5,793 nucleotides of DNA, from NCBI GenBank assembly GCA_017451665.1, contig JAFTNX010000208.1, positions 1-5,793 on the forward strand. The letters are read 5' to 3'. The DNA comes from Oscillospiraceae bacterium. Its GTDB lineage: Bacteria > Bacillota > Clostridia > Oscillospirales > Ruminococcaceae. Positions 1 to 5,793 of the stretch are shown here, piece after piece. Under the pieces are notes generated by a model that saw only the letters and a program-made list of their open reading frames with translations, was not told the origin of the DNA and made no database searches. The first letter of the stretch is position 1, and the number at the start of each line of letters is the position of its first letter. Position numbers and translations under genes: made by a program.

Positions 1-794
1 ACCCCGTCAATTACAACAATTTTTCTATGGTCACGGTTATTCTGTGCAGTTGAAAGAAACGGTCTGAATTTATTGAAAATCTTACACTTTATACCGTATT
101 TTCTGATAGTTCTGTCATAATGGTCAGGCAGAATCATCTGACTTCCGAAGCCGTCATACAAAAGTCTTACGTCAACGCCTTCGGCAGCCTTTTCCTTGAG
201 AATTTCTAAAATTTCTCCCCACATTTTACCTTCGCCGATAATAAAATACTCAAGAAAAATAAACTTCTCAGCCTTTTTAAGCTCATTTTTAAGTGCCTCA
301 AATTTTTCTTCGCCAACTGAAAAATAGGTCACCTTTGTATTATTATAAACGCTGTAATGCCCGAAATCATACATATAATTTGAAATCTTATAAAGGTCAG
401 GTTCGTTTTCGTGAATTTCCTCCATAAGGCTTTCAGGGGCTTTTATAAGTGGCTTTGTATCGTCGATTTTTTTCTGATGCTTTTTACTGAAAAGCTGAGA
501 TGCAATCTGTGCCTTAAAGAACAGAAACAGCATTGCTGTCAGCACCGGCACAAGCAAAAGTGGAATTATCCACGCTATTTTATATGCAGGATTTTCGTCG
601 GTATTCAAAAGATAAATCACAAGAACAAGTCCTAAAATAGTGAAAATCCAGTAAACAACTCTATAAACCTCTGCAAGCCAGAAAAACGAGCTTACAAGCA
701 CAATTAGCTGTATTAAAATCATCAGCACAATAACAGCTTTTCTGCTGAAAACAAACTTTAAAAACTTATTTATTTTAGAAAACAGCTTTTTCAT
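1..794 (-). CDS. cls: Cardiolipin synthase (phospholipase D family), 5' half only
   Basis: Partial gene; I translated 264 codons from the ATG at 794 with no stop before the left edge. Cardiolipin synthases join two phosphatidylglycerol molecules into cardiolipin plus glycerol at the cytoplasmic membrane. The N-terminus is basic (MKKLFSKINK) and is followed by three hydrophobic segments, about residues 21-40, 46-64 and 74-93; the last two fit the PLDc_N membrane anchor typical of bacterial Cls. A soluble phospholipase D domain follows, with the family-like stretches EYFIIGEGKMW and VRLLYDGFGS. The first HKD catalytic motif lies right at the edge: H256, K258 and D263 in NNRDHRKIVVIDG. The second HKD motif should lie beyond the window, since the family is usually near 480-510 residues. 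The start is set by the RBS GAAAGGA, six bases upstream. The gene has its own promoter and is separated from the ROK gene by a terminator. Another PLD-family phospholipid synthase is the only realistic alternative. Confidence 0.93.
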   Translation of the reverse strand, partial: MKKLFSKINKFLKFVFSRKAVIVLMILIQLIVLVSSFFWLAEVYRVVYWIFTILGLVLVIYLLNTDENPAYKIAWIIPLLLVPVLTAMLFLFFKAQIASQLFSKKHQKKIDDTKPLIKAPESLMEEIHENEPDLYKISNYMYDFGHYSVYNNTKVTYFSVGEEKFEALKNELKKAEKFIFLEYFIIGEGKMWGEILEILKEKAAEGVDVRLLYDGFGSQMILPDHYDRTIRKYGIKCKIFNKFRPFLSTAQNNRDHRKIVVIDG

Positions 795-826
795 TATTAT
801 TCCTTTCTCAAACTAAATTCAAAAAA

Positions 827-855
827 ATTATACCACTATTTATTTCATTTTACAA
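827..855 (-). promoter_or_regulatory. cls promoter (extended -10)
   Basis: Read on the minus strand, there is a -35 box TTGTAA (850-855), a 17-bp spacer and a perfect -10 box TATAAT (827-832) preceded by TGG, an extended -10 element. The start of transcription would be near 820, giving a leader of about 26 bases that contains the RBS GAAAGGA (801-807). It lies between the ROK terminator and the cls start, so cls can be expressed independently of the ROK gene. Confidence 0.78.
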
Positions 856-875
856 CCCTAATGTTAAATTTATGT

Positions 876-916
876 TTAAAAATAGTAACAGCACTTTCAA
901 AAGAAAGTGCTGTTAT
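876..916 (-). terminator. Rho-independent terminator of the ROK gene
   Basis: A 13-bp perfect inverted repeat (886-898 with 903-915) encloses a four-base loop (899-902). Read on the minus strand, the stem starts TAACAGCACTTTC and is followed by CTATTTTTAAA, a T-rich tail. A run of seven T lies just before the stem on the same strand, so the hairpin can be extended by A-T pairs. It begins about 17 bases after the ROK stop codon. On the plus strand the hairpin is followed by a run of A, not T, so it should act mainly leftward. Confidence 0.85.
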
Positions 917-932
917 CAAAAAAAGCTATATA

Positions 933-2165
933 TTAACGAAAATCAAATCCACCACGAGTATAGAAAAGTGCTCTGATTGCAAGTGCGCAACCACTTAAAA
1001 GTCTCTGCTTTTCATCAATAATGCTGAGGCAGATTGAATTAGCTACCTCTTCGCCACCGATTGCTCTTGTTCTTTCAACAAGTGTTTCATAGTCGTTATC
1101 GATAAATCTGAAATTGTGAAGAACAATTTTCTGTGGGTTTGTTGAGAAGTAAAGGTTATTAAGCAAAACAGCAAGCAGGTCAATTGTTTTTTCTCTGAGC
1201 TTAATTATTCCCTCGTCACCCTTACGGAATGCCTCAATAATAAGTTTTCCATTTACGTTATCTCTTTCGCCGTTACAAAGCTTATAAAGAATTGGTGTGG
1301 TTTCAGCAGAAAACATCTTCTTTGCATTATAAAGAATAGCAGCAGGTGTTACTGAGCTTTTTGCACAGCCACGACTTTTACAATCACAGGTGATTTCATC
1401 GGCGTTAGGATTTATTATAATTCTGTCAACAAAATCTGTTCTGTTATCGTAAGACTTAATCGGGTCATTCAGGTTTGTAACAACAAAGTGAAGTGAATTT
1501 CCATACTGCAAAAATGCTGTATTTATTCTGTCAGGCTGTCTGTCTCTCAAAAAGTCGATATTCGCCATAGCCGAACCCTTGACAGAGTTATCAATAATAA
1601 TCGGCAGAGTTGTAATTTCAGCAACTCGGTTTTTAAGATAGCTATAATCAAGCTCTCCGTTAATCTGCTTGATATGTAATTTTTCGTGCATTGTCGGGAA
1701 TACCCCAAGACCTATTCCAAGAATATTTGTCTTGTCAAGGCAGTTGTCACCTAAAATTTCAAGTACAGCTGTCTTTACATAATCAAGAATTGTTTCAAAA
1801 TCAAGGTCGCCCTCAAGCTCAACATTTCTCTTATCAAGCACAGCACCTGCAAGTGTGGAAAGTCCTACGCTGACAATATCTTCTTCAATAGTAACACCCA
1901 CAACAAATTTATAGTTATGGTTAATGTCAATGAGAATTTTCTTTCTTCCTCTTGGCGCTTTTTCGGTGGTATGCTTATACTCGCCGATTTCGTGAATAAT
2001 TCCCTGCTCTATCATTTCATTTGTAATAATAGTAACAGCTGCTCTTGTGAGTTCAAGTGTACTTGCTATGTCAATTCTTGATGTTGGTCCATTTTGCTTC
2101 AGAATTTTTAAAACCTGCATTCTGTTTTGTCTTTTAAGGTCCAATTTGCTGATTCCGTGTTCCAT
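933..2165 (-). CDS. ROK-family transcriptional repressor with degenerate kinase domain
   Basis: The 410-residue protein has the length and plan of NagC/Mlc/XylR-type ROK repressors, which bind operators and usually release them on binding a sugar or sugar phosphate. Residues about 8-62 form a winged helix-turn-helix (KRQNRMQVLKILKQNGPTSR, then the recognition region around LELTRAAVT). Residues about 85-405 match the ROK fold, with VGVTIEEDIVSVGL as the first strands, GIGLGVF near 150-155 and a closing SGCALAIRALFY. Key kinase residues are missing: the phosphate-loop Asp is T92, the catalytic Asp of the usual ENDAN is S194 in IDNSVK, and GEIGH aligns with DFVDR (244-248). The zinc-site cysteines remain (C260, C262, C267 in CDCKSRGC), but the partner His aligns with R248. 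I infer a regulator without kinase activity whose effector may not be a normal hexose. Its targets are unknown; itself and the divergent operon are candidates. The ATG at 2165 follows GGAGGAG (2177-2183) at a slightly long 11-base spacing; no better start is visible. Confidence 0.9.
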   Translation of the reverse strand: MEHGISKLDLKRQNRMQVLKILKQNGPTSRIDIASTLELTRAAVTIITNEMIEQGIIHEIGEYKHTTEKAPRGRKKILIDINHNYKFVVGVTIEEDIVSVGLSTLAGAVLDKRNVELEGDLDFETILDYVKTAVLEILGDNCLDKTNILGIGLGVFPTMHEKLHIKQINGELDYSYLKNRVAEITTLPIIIDNSVKGSAMANIDFLRDRQPDRINTAFLQYGNSLHFVVTNLNDPIKSYDNRTDFVDRIIINPNADEITCDCKSRGCAKSSVTPAAILYNAKKMFSAETTPILYKLCNGERDNVNGKLIIEAFRKGDEGIIKLREKTIDLLAVLLNNLYFSTNPQKIVLHNFRFIDNDYETLVERTRAIGGEEVANSICLSIIDEKQRLLSGCALAIRALFYTRGGFDFR

Positions 2166-2197
2166 ATATGCTAAAGCTCCTCCTCTATTTAAAATCT

Positions 2198-2213
2198 TTA
2201 TGAAAAATCATAA
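2198..2213. repeat. Short perfect inverted repeat in the ROK leader
   Basis: TTATGA (2198-2203) and TCATAA (2208-2213) form a six-bp perfect inverted repeat around AAAA. It lies inside the predicted 5' leader of the ROK mRNA, about 15 bases upstream of its RBS. It may be a weak hairpin or a protein site; in such AT-rich DNA it could also be chance. Confidence 0.35.
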
Positions 2214-2240
2214 TATTGTAATATCCACAATTACATTATA
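2213..2240 (-). promoter_or_regulatory. ROK gene -10 box overlapped by a candidate operator palindrome
   Basis: On the minus strand a perfect TATAAT (2235-2240) places the likely start of transcription near 2228, about 63 bases before the ROK start codon. No good -35 box sits at 17 bp: TTGTAT (2255-2260) is only 14 bp away, so the promoter is weak or needs an activator. A 27-bp imperfect palindrome covers 2213-2239, with ten-base arms (2213-2222 and 2230-2239) pairing at nine of ten positions and a core of TGTAAT-7 bp-ATTACA. It covers both the -10 box and the start site, which is where an autorepressor would bind. Both the promoter and the operator roles are inferred. Confidence 0.45.
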
Positions 2241-2337
2241 GACCTTATATATTTATACAATATTAACTTCTAGTGAGTATTTATATAAAATAGCCTAAAT
2301 TTACAAAATGTTTATATTTGGAATTGTTTAAATTGTA

Positions 2338-2366
2338 TTGACAAATATATATAGTGGTGTTATACT
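2338..2366 (+). promoter_or_regulatory. Promoter of the GntR-ABC operon (extended -10)
   Basis: A perfect -35 box TTGACA (2338-2343), a 17-bp spacer and the -10 box TATACT (2361-2366) preceded by TGT (extended -10) make this the strongest promoter in the window. Transcription should start near 2373, giving a leader of about 57 bases. Such a strong promoter next to an operator suggests a system kept off by its repressor and strongly expressed when released. Confidence 0.87.
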
Positions 2367-2376
2367 CAAATCAGAA

Positions 2377-2401
2377 AGTGTATTATCCGTAGTAGTACAC
2401 C
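2377..2401 (+). promoter_or_regulatory. YtrA-type GntR operator
   Basis: An inverted repeat AGTGTA (2377-2382), 13 bp, TACACC (2396-2401) sits just downstream of the predicted transcription start. Read as eight-base arms, it is GTGTATTA (2378-2385) and TAGTACAC (2393-2400), pairing at seven of eight positions. From family knowledge, B. subtilis YtrA binds AGTGTA-13 bp-TACACT, so spacing is identical and 11 of 12 arm bases match. The next gene encodes a YtrA-type regulator, so autorepression by blocking initiation or early elongation is likely. Another ACACT half-site lies at 2406-2410. Confidence 0.82.
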
Positions 2402-2429
2402 CAAAACACTCTACGAAAGGAGAATATCT

Positions 2430-2798
2430 ATGTTTAACATTGACCTTACCAGCAGAGTGCCTATTTATGAACAGCTTTACAAAAAAACTGTCGAGCTGGT
2501 AATGAAGGGCATTTTAAAGGAACAGACTCAGATGCCCAGTGTCAGAAGTCTTGCGAAAGAATTAGGGGTTAATCCTAACACTGTTGCAAAAGCCTATCAA
2601 CAGCTTGAGCATGACGGGATTATTTATTCTGTTGCAGGGCGTGGAAGTTTTATTTCAAAAATTAACCACCAGGAATTAAAGGAATACGCTTTTGAGGATT
2701 TTGACAAGGCTGTTATTGACGCACTCAAAGCGTCGGTTACGGTTGATGAATTATGCGACCGTATAAAGAACATCGGGGAGGGATTCAGAAATGATTGA
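2430..2798 (+). CDS. GntR-family repressor, YtrA type
   Basis: This 122-residue DNA-binding protein matches the short YtrA branch of the GntR family, which regulates ABC transporter operons in Firmicutes. The winged helix-turn-helix fills about residues 10-76: PIYEQL opens it, MPSVRSLAKELGVNPNTVAKA (about 35-55) is the recognition region, and GRGSFIS forms the wing. VNPNTV and the GxGxF wing are hallmarks of the family. Only about 45 residues follow, enough for two helices for dimerisation but not for the large ligand domain of FadR or HutC types. The signal is therefore not evident; in the family it is often cell-envelope stress. The start is supported by AAGGAG (2417-2422) with a seven-base spacer and by the promoter and operator upstream. 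Its end overlaps the ATPase start by eight bases, so the two are likely translationally coupled. It probably represses its own operon through the site at 2377-2401. Confidence 0.93.
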   Translation: MFNIDLTSRVPIYEQLYKKTVELVMKGILKEQTQMPSVRSLAKELGVNPNTVAKAYQQLEHDGIIYSVAGRGSFISKINHQELKEYAFEDFDKAVIDALKASVTVDELCDRIKNIGEGFRND

Positions 2799-3687
2799 AT
2801 TCAAAGGGCTGACTAAAAAATTCGGGGATGAGTTTACAGCACTTGACAACATAGATTTGACTATTGAAAAAGGTTCAGCATTCGGACTTTTAGGTTCAAA
2901 CGGTGCAGGAAAATCTACAATGCTCAGACTTATTGCAGGCATTTATCGTCAGGAGGCTGGTCTTCTTACAGTTGACGGTGAAAAGGTTTATGACAACACA
3001 AAAGTCAAGGAGAGAATTTTCTTTATAAACGATGAAACTATTCAGTACGGACACCACACATTAAAATCCCTTAAGGAATTTTATCAGGGCTTTTATCCGA
3101 ACTTCAGCGAGGAGCTTTTTGAAAATCTCAGAAAGAAAATCGACCTTCCTCTTGACAAAAAGCTCAATCAGTTTTCAAAGGGTATGAAGCGTCAGGCGAT
3201 TGTTATTGTGGGGCTTGCTTGTCAGACTGATTATCTCATGCTTGACGAGGCCTTTGACGGAATTGACCCTGCTATGAGAATTATCGTCAAGAGAATGCTT
3301 GTTGACGCTATGATTGACAGAGAATTGACGGTTGTTATTTCTTCCCACAACTTAAAGGAAATCAGCGAAATCTGTGACACGGTTGCTTTTGTTCACAAGG
3401 GAAAAATTCTTTTTGCAAAGAGCATTGACTCTGTTAAAAACGAAATCCACAAAATTCAGGTTGCATTTAAGGAATCGCCTGCTGAAAATGAATTTGATAG
3501 TCTTGACATCATCAAGGCAGAAAAAACACAGAGCGTTCACCATTATATTATCAGAGGCGACCACGACGAAATCAAAAAGGTGTTTGAGGCTAAAAACCCT
3601 ATCATCTTTGAGCTTATCCCTCTGACGCTGGAGGAAATATTTATTATAGAAATGGAGGAGAGAGGCTATGGCTATGAAGCTATTTAA
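2791..3687 (+). CDS. ABC transporter ATP-binding protein, YtrB-like
   Basis: The 298-residue cytoplasmic ATPase powers the membrane protein encoded just downstream. Residues 1-210 form the nucleotide-binding domain: Walker A GSNGAGKST (35-43), signature FSKGMKRQ (128-135), Walker B YLMLDE with catalytic E153, D-loop GIDP (157-160) and the switch histidine H186 in SSHN. The Q-loop is atypical, since FFINDE puts D81 where glutamine usually lies, and the signature reads SKGM rather than SGGM; I believe both changes are common in this YtrB/CcmA-like branch. Residues about 215-298 form a C-terminal extension that includes ELIPLTLEEIFI, the usual closing motif of ABC-2 type exporter ATPases. The ATG at 2791 overlaps the GntR gene by eight bases and follows GGGGAGGG (2775-2782) at eight bases. 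The partner implies export or drug/peptide resistance rather than uptake, and no binding protein gene is seen. The substrate is unknown. Confidence 0.94.
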   Translation: MIEFKGLTKKFGDEFTALDNIDLTIEKGSAFGLLGSNGAGKSTMLRLIAGIYRQEAGLLTVDGEKVYDNTKVKERIFFINDETIQYGHHTLKSLKEFYQGFYPNFSEELFENLRKKIDLPLDKKLNQFSKGMKRQAIVIVGLACQTDYLMLDEAFDGIDPAMRIIVKRMLVDAMIDRELTVVISSHNLKEISEICDTVAFVHKGKILFAKSIDSVKNEIHKIQVAFKESPAENEFDSLDIIKAEKTQSVHHYIIRGDHDEIKKVFEAKNPIIFELIPLTLEEIFIIEMEERGYGYEAI

Positions 3688-5793
3688 AAATCCTGCTGTA
3701 AAGCACTATTTTAAAATGGATTTAAAGAAAAACAGCAAGTTCTTTATAATTTGTCTTGCACTGCATATGCTTTCTTTTCCATTGTTGTTTATAACTCTCA
3801 CATATGACGCAAAGCAAACTGTAAAGACATACAACAATATTTCTGAGATTATCCTTCCTCTTGCAATTGTACTTACAGGTGCTGCTTTTTTAGTTGGAAT
3901 AATTATTGCAATCTGCAACTATTCATACCTTCACAAAAAGCACGAGTCGGACACATATATGTCACTTCCTTTATCTGACAAGCAGAGATTTCTGACAGAT
4001 TATTTTGCAGGTCTTGTGGCATACGTTTTACCGTTTATTATTTCAAGCGTATTCACCTTTATCACAGCAGGTATTTTTACTGCTACAATAACAGGTGACG
4101 GTTATCATAACGGGAATTTTTCATACGAGCCGATAGTTTATGAAGGCCACACAATTCATTGGTTTGAATGGCTTATTGTAGCATATGTTCTTGTGACAAT
4201 TGCAATAATTATGTTTTACACAATTGCTGTGCTTGCCTGCACACTTTGTGGTAGCATTTTTGAAACTATCATTCACACAGTTATTTTAAACGGTGCTATT
4301 CCGGGAATGATTGCACTTCTGACATTCATTATGTTCAACAGAGTGCCGGGCGTCAGATTCTCTGACATTATGCTCCCGATTTTATCAAAAACAAGCCCGA
4401 TAGGTGCTGCAATATCATATTTATTGTACAGTGACATTTTAGAGGAAGAAGTTTTGCTTTTGCCTTTTGTGGTAAAGTTTGCATCGTGGCTTGTGGTGTT
4501 TACTGTGGCATATATCTGTGGCGCTTATCTCCTTTACAAAATAAGAAAGGCAGAGGACGTTGCAAAGCCTTACGTTTTCAAGTCATATTACTTTATCATT
4601 ATCACCTGCATAACCTTTGCAGTATGTTCAGCTATCCCGATTTACACAGAGCTTATGATTATTCCTATGATAATTATCGCTTTTGTAATCTATCTTGCTT
4701 TTGAAGTTATTACAAAGCGTGGTTTCAAAAAATTCGGATTTTCACTTTTAAGATGTTTTGCAACAATTGCAGGTTCAATTTTGCTTGTGGGACTTTTAAA
4801 CAATCCTTGGGGCTTTGGTATCGGAAGCAGAGTGCCTTCTGTAAACAGCGTAAAATCTGTTTCAATCAACTATATGAATATAGAAATAGATTCATATTAC
4901 TGGGAAACTTCGTCATACACCGACAAAGAAGCTATTGAAACTGTAATAAAGGTTCACGAAAAAGCAAGCGAGCGAGTAACTGAAAAGGCAGAATTCGGAA
5001 AATTCCTTGACAATTATGACCCTGAAAGCTATTATTCGCAAACAGTAATTACATACAAGCTCAAAAACGGCACTACCTTTACAAGAGCCTATAACTTCAG
5101 CGTAGAAGAAAGAAAAATGCTTGTAAATCTTGAAACTACTGACGAATACGCTGAACAAATGGCAGAGTTTTTCAATGAGGAATACAAGTTTATAGAAAAC
5201 AGCCACTATACCTATTTCAGTTTCCGTACCCCTTTTAATGCGTACAACTTTGGTGTTCAGCAAAACAGCTGGTGGTATGAGGAGAATGGAAAGGATTCTG
5301 TTGCTTCTACTGATGAGTACAAGAGCTTTGTAAAGGATATGACAAAGGCTATTGAGCTTGACCTTAAGGACAGAACAATTGAACAGATTAAAAATCCTCG
5401 TTCATACTACGGCTATTTTGTAATTCAAAACGGTAATTTCTCTGTTTACGAACACGACGAAAATATTCTGAGTGTTCTTGCAAAATACGGAATTTATAAC
5501 ACAACTCCAGAGCTTGAACTCAATGAAATAAGTCTTGATAGGAGTATCGTAAGAAGTATGTATATTTATTATACAGATGACCCATATGATGAAAGAAATA
5601 ATAATTCAACACGTTATTTCTCTATGAATCCCGAGTCTGACAGAGTTCGTGAGCTTATGAAACAGCTTGTTCTTAATGCCGTTCCTTATAATTATGAAAG
5701 CAACGTGGTATATGGTCTTAATCTTTTTGGAAATACAACAGTGATTGTTCCTCCTGAATACGAGCATCTCGCCAAGGAGCTTTACAGCTATGG
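3668..5793 (+). CDS. ABC-2 type permease with large C-terminal extracellular domain, 3' end missing
   Basis: Partial gene; 708 codons read without a stop to the right edge. It overlaps the ATPase gene by 20 bases. The ATG at 3668 follows GGAGGAG (3654-3660) at seven bases, better than the second ATG at 3674. After a basic N-terminus, hydrophobic segments lie at about 25-46, 61-83, 114-138, 168-193, 202-223, 268-290, 307-324, 329-345 and 360-377. With the N-terminus inside, nine spans would place the rest outside. Residues 379-708 are hydrophilic and rich in Tyr, Asn, Glu and Asp, with stretches such as TVITYKLKNGTTFTRAY (459-474 region) and MNPESDRVRELMKQL. This layout resembles Clostridia ABC permeases that accompany YtrA-type regulators and carry a long C-terminal domain; I recall the label DUF6449 for it but could not check. 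The early motif HESDTYMSLPLSDKQRF (93-108) is typical of this permease type, linking spans 2 and 3. It should work with the ATPase as an exporter or as a sensor of envelope-active molecules. The substrate is not readable. Confidence 0.88.
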   Translation, partial: MAMKLFKNPAVKHYFKMDLKKNSKFFIICLALHMLSFPLLFITLTYDAKQTVKTYNNISEIILPLAIVLTGAAFLVGIIIAICNYSYLHKKHESDTYMSLPLSDKQRFLTDYFAGLVAYVLPFIISSVFTFITAGIFTATITGDGYHNGNFSYEPIVYEGHTIHWFEWLIVAYVLVTIAIIMFYTIAVLACTLCGSIFETIIHTVILNGAIPGMIALLTFIMFNRVPGVRFSDIMLPILSKTSPIGAAISYLLYSDILEEEVLLLPFVVKFASWLVVFTVAYICGAYLLYKIRKAEDVAKPYVFKSYYFIIITCITFAVCSAIPIYTELMIIPMIIIAFVIYLAFEVITKRGFKKFGFSLLRCFATIAGSILLVGLLNNPWGFGIGSRVPSVNSVKSVSINYMNIEIDSYYWETSSYTDKEAIETVIKVHEKASERVTEKAEFGKFLDNYDPESYYSQTVITYKLKNGTTFTRAYNFSVEERKMLVNLETTDEYAEQMAEFFNEEYKFIENSHYTYFSFRTPFNAYNFGVQQNSWWYEENGKDSVASTDEYKSFVKDMTKAIELDLKDRTIEQIKNPRSYYGYFVIQNGNFSVYEHDENILSVLAKYGIYNTTPELELNEISLDRSIVRSMYIYYTDDPYDERNNNSTRYFSMNPESDRVRELMKQLVLNAVPYNYESNVVYGLNLFGNTTVIVPPEYEHLAKELYSY

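Noticed and set aside
411..635. Plus-strand open frame of 74 codons inside cls
   Set aside because: It lies wholly within the opposite-strand cls frame, whose protein has clear family motifs, and it has no convincing RBS or recognisable protein features.
885..916. The hairpin as a bidirectional terminator or an insertion-sequence end
   Set aside because: A T-rich tail is present only for leftward transcription, no plus-strand gene leads into it, and there is no transposase or target duplication nearby.
1318..1400. The cysteine cluster of the ROK protein as an iron-sulfur or separate zinc-finger domain
   Set aside because: CDCKSRGC falls exactly where ROK proteins carry CxCGxxGC, so it is a family remnant rather than an added domain.
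2047..2241. Plus-strand open frame of 64 codons reaching into the divergent intergenic region
   Set aside because: Most of it is antisense to the helix-turn-helix of the ROK repressor, and the rest runs across the ROK RBS and promoter.
2360..2429. A riboswitch or attenuator in the leader of the GntR operon
   Set aside because: The leader is only about 57 bases, has no terminator-like GC stem with a T run, and its one inverted repeat is better explained as a protein operator.
4913..5263. Minus-strand open frame of 116 codons inside the permease gene
   Set aside because: It is antisense to a continuous 708-codon frame and its Phe/Val-rich product is what antisense of Lys/Glu-rich codons gives; it has no domain signs.

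Overview
The window looks like chromosomal DNA from a low-GC Gram-positive bacterium, probably a gut-type Clostridia (Ruminococcus/Eubacterium-like). The signs are an A+T-rich composition, strong purine-rich ribosome binding sites before every gene, near-consensus sigma-A type promoters, and a small YtrA-type GntR regulator heading an ABC operon. The taxon is inferred from style only; no rRNA or marker gene is present. There is no sign of a phage, insertion sequence, CRISPR array or tRNA.

The left half is on the minus strand. The 5' half of a cardiolipin synthase gene (cls; 1-794, running off the left edge) has its own extended -10 promoter. A Rho-independent terminator (about 876-916) separates it from the upstream ROK-family transcriptional repressor gene (933-2165). 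The ROK protein keeps its DNA-binding domain, but its sugar-kinase domain is strongly degenerate: the phosphate-binding, catalytic Asp, ExGH and zinc-His positions are all replaced.

A 264-bp divergent intergenic region (2166-2429) holds the regulatory signals. Facing left is a -10 box for the ROK gene, overlapped by an imperfect AT-rich palindrome. Facing right is a textbook promoter (TTGACA, 17 bp, extended -10 TGTTATACT), followed at the expected transcription start by an inverted repeat. That repeat fits the operator I recall for Bacillus subtilis YtrA (AGTGTA-13 bp-TACACT) at 11 of 12 positions.

The right half is a plus-strand operon with overlapping genes: a 122-residue YtrA-type GntR regulator (2430-2798), an ABC ATPase (2791-3687) and a large membrane permease (3668 to beyond 5793). 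The permease has about nine hydrophobic segments, then an unusually long, aromatic-rich soluble domain of at least 330 residues that is predicted to lie outside the cell. The likely logic is that the GntR protein represses its own operon until a signal, possibly envelope stress or a membrane-active compound, relieves it. The ATPase and permease then form an exporter or sensing complex. The substrate cannot be read from the sequence.
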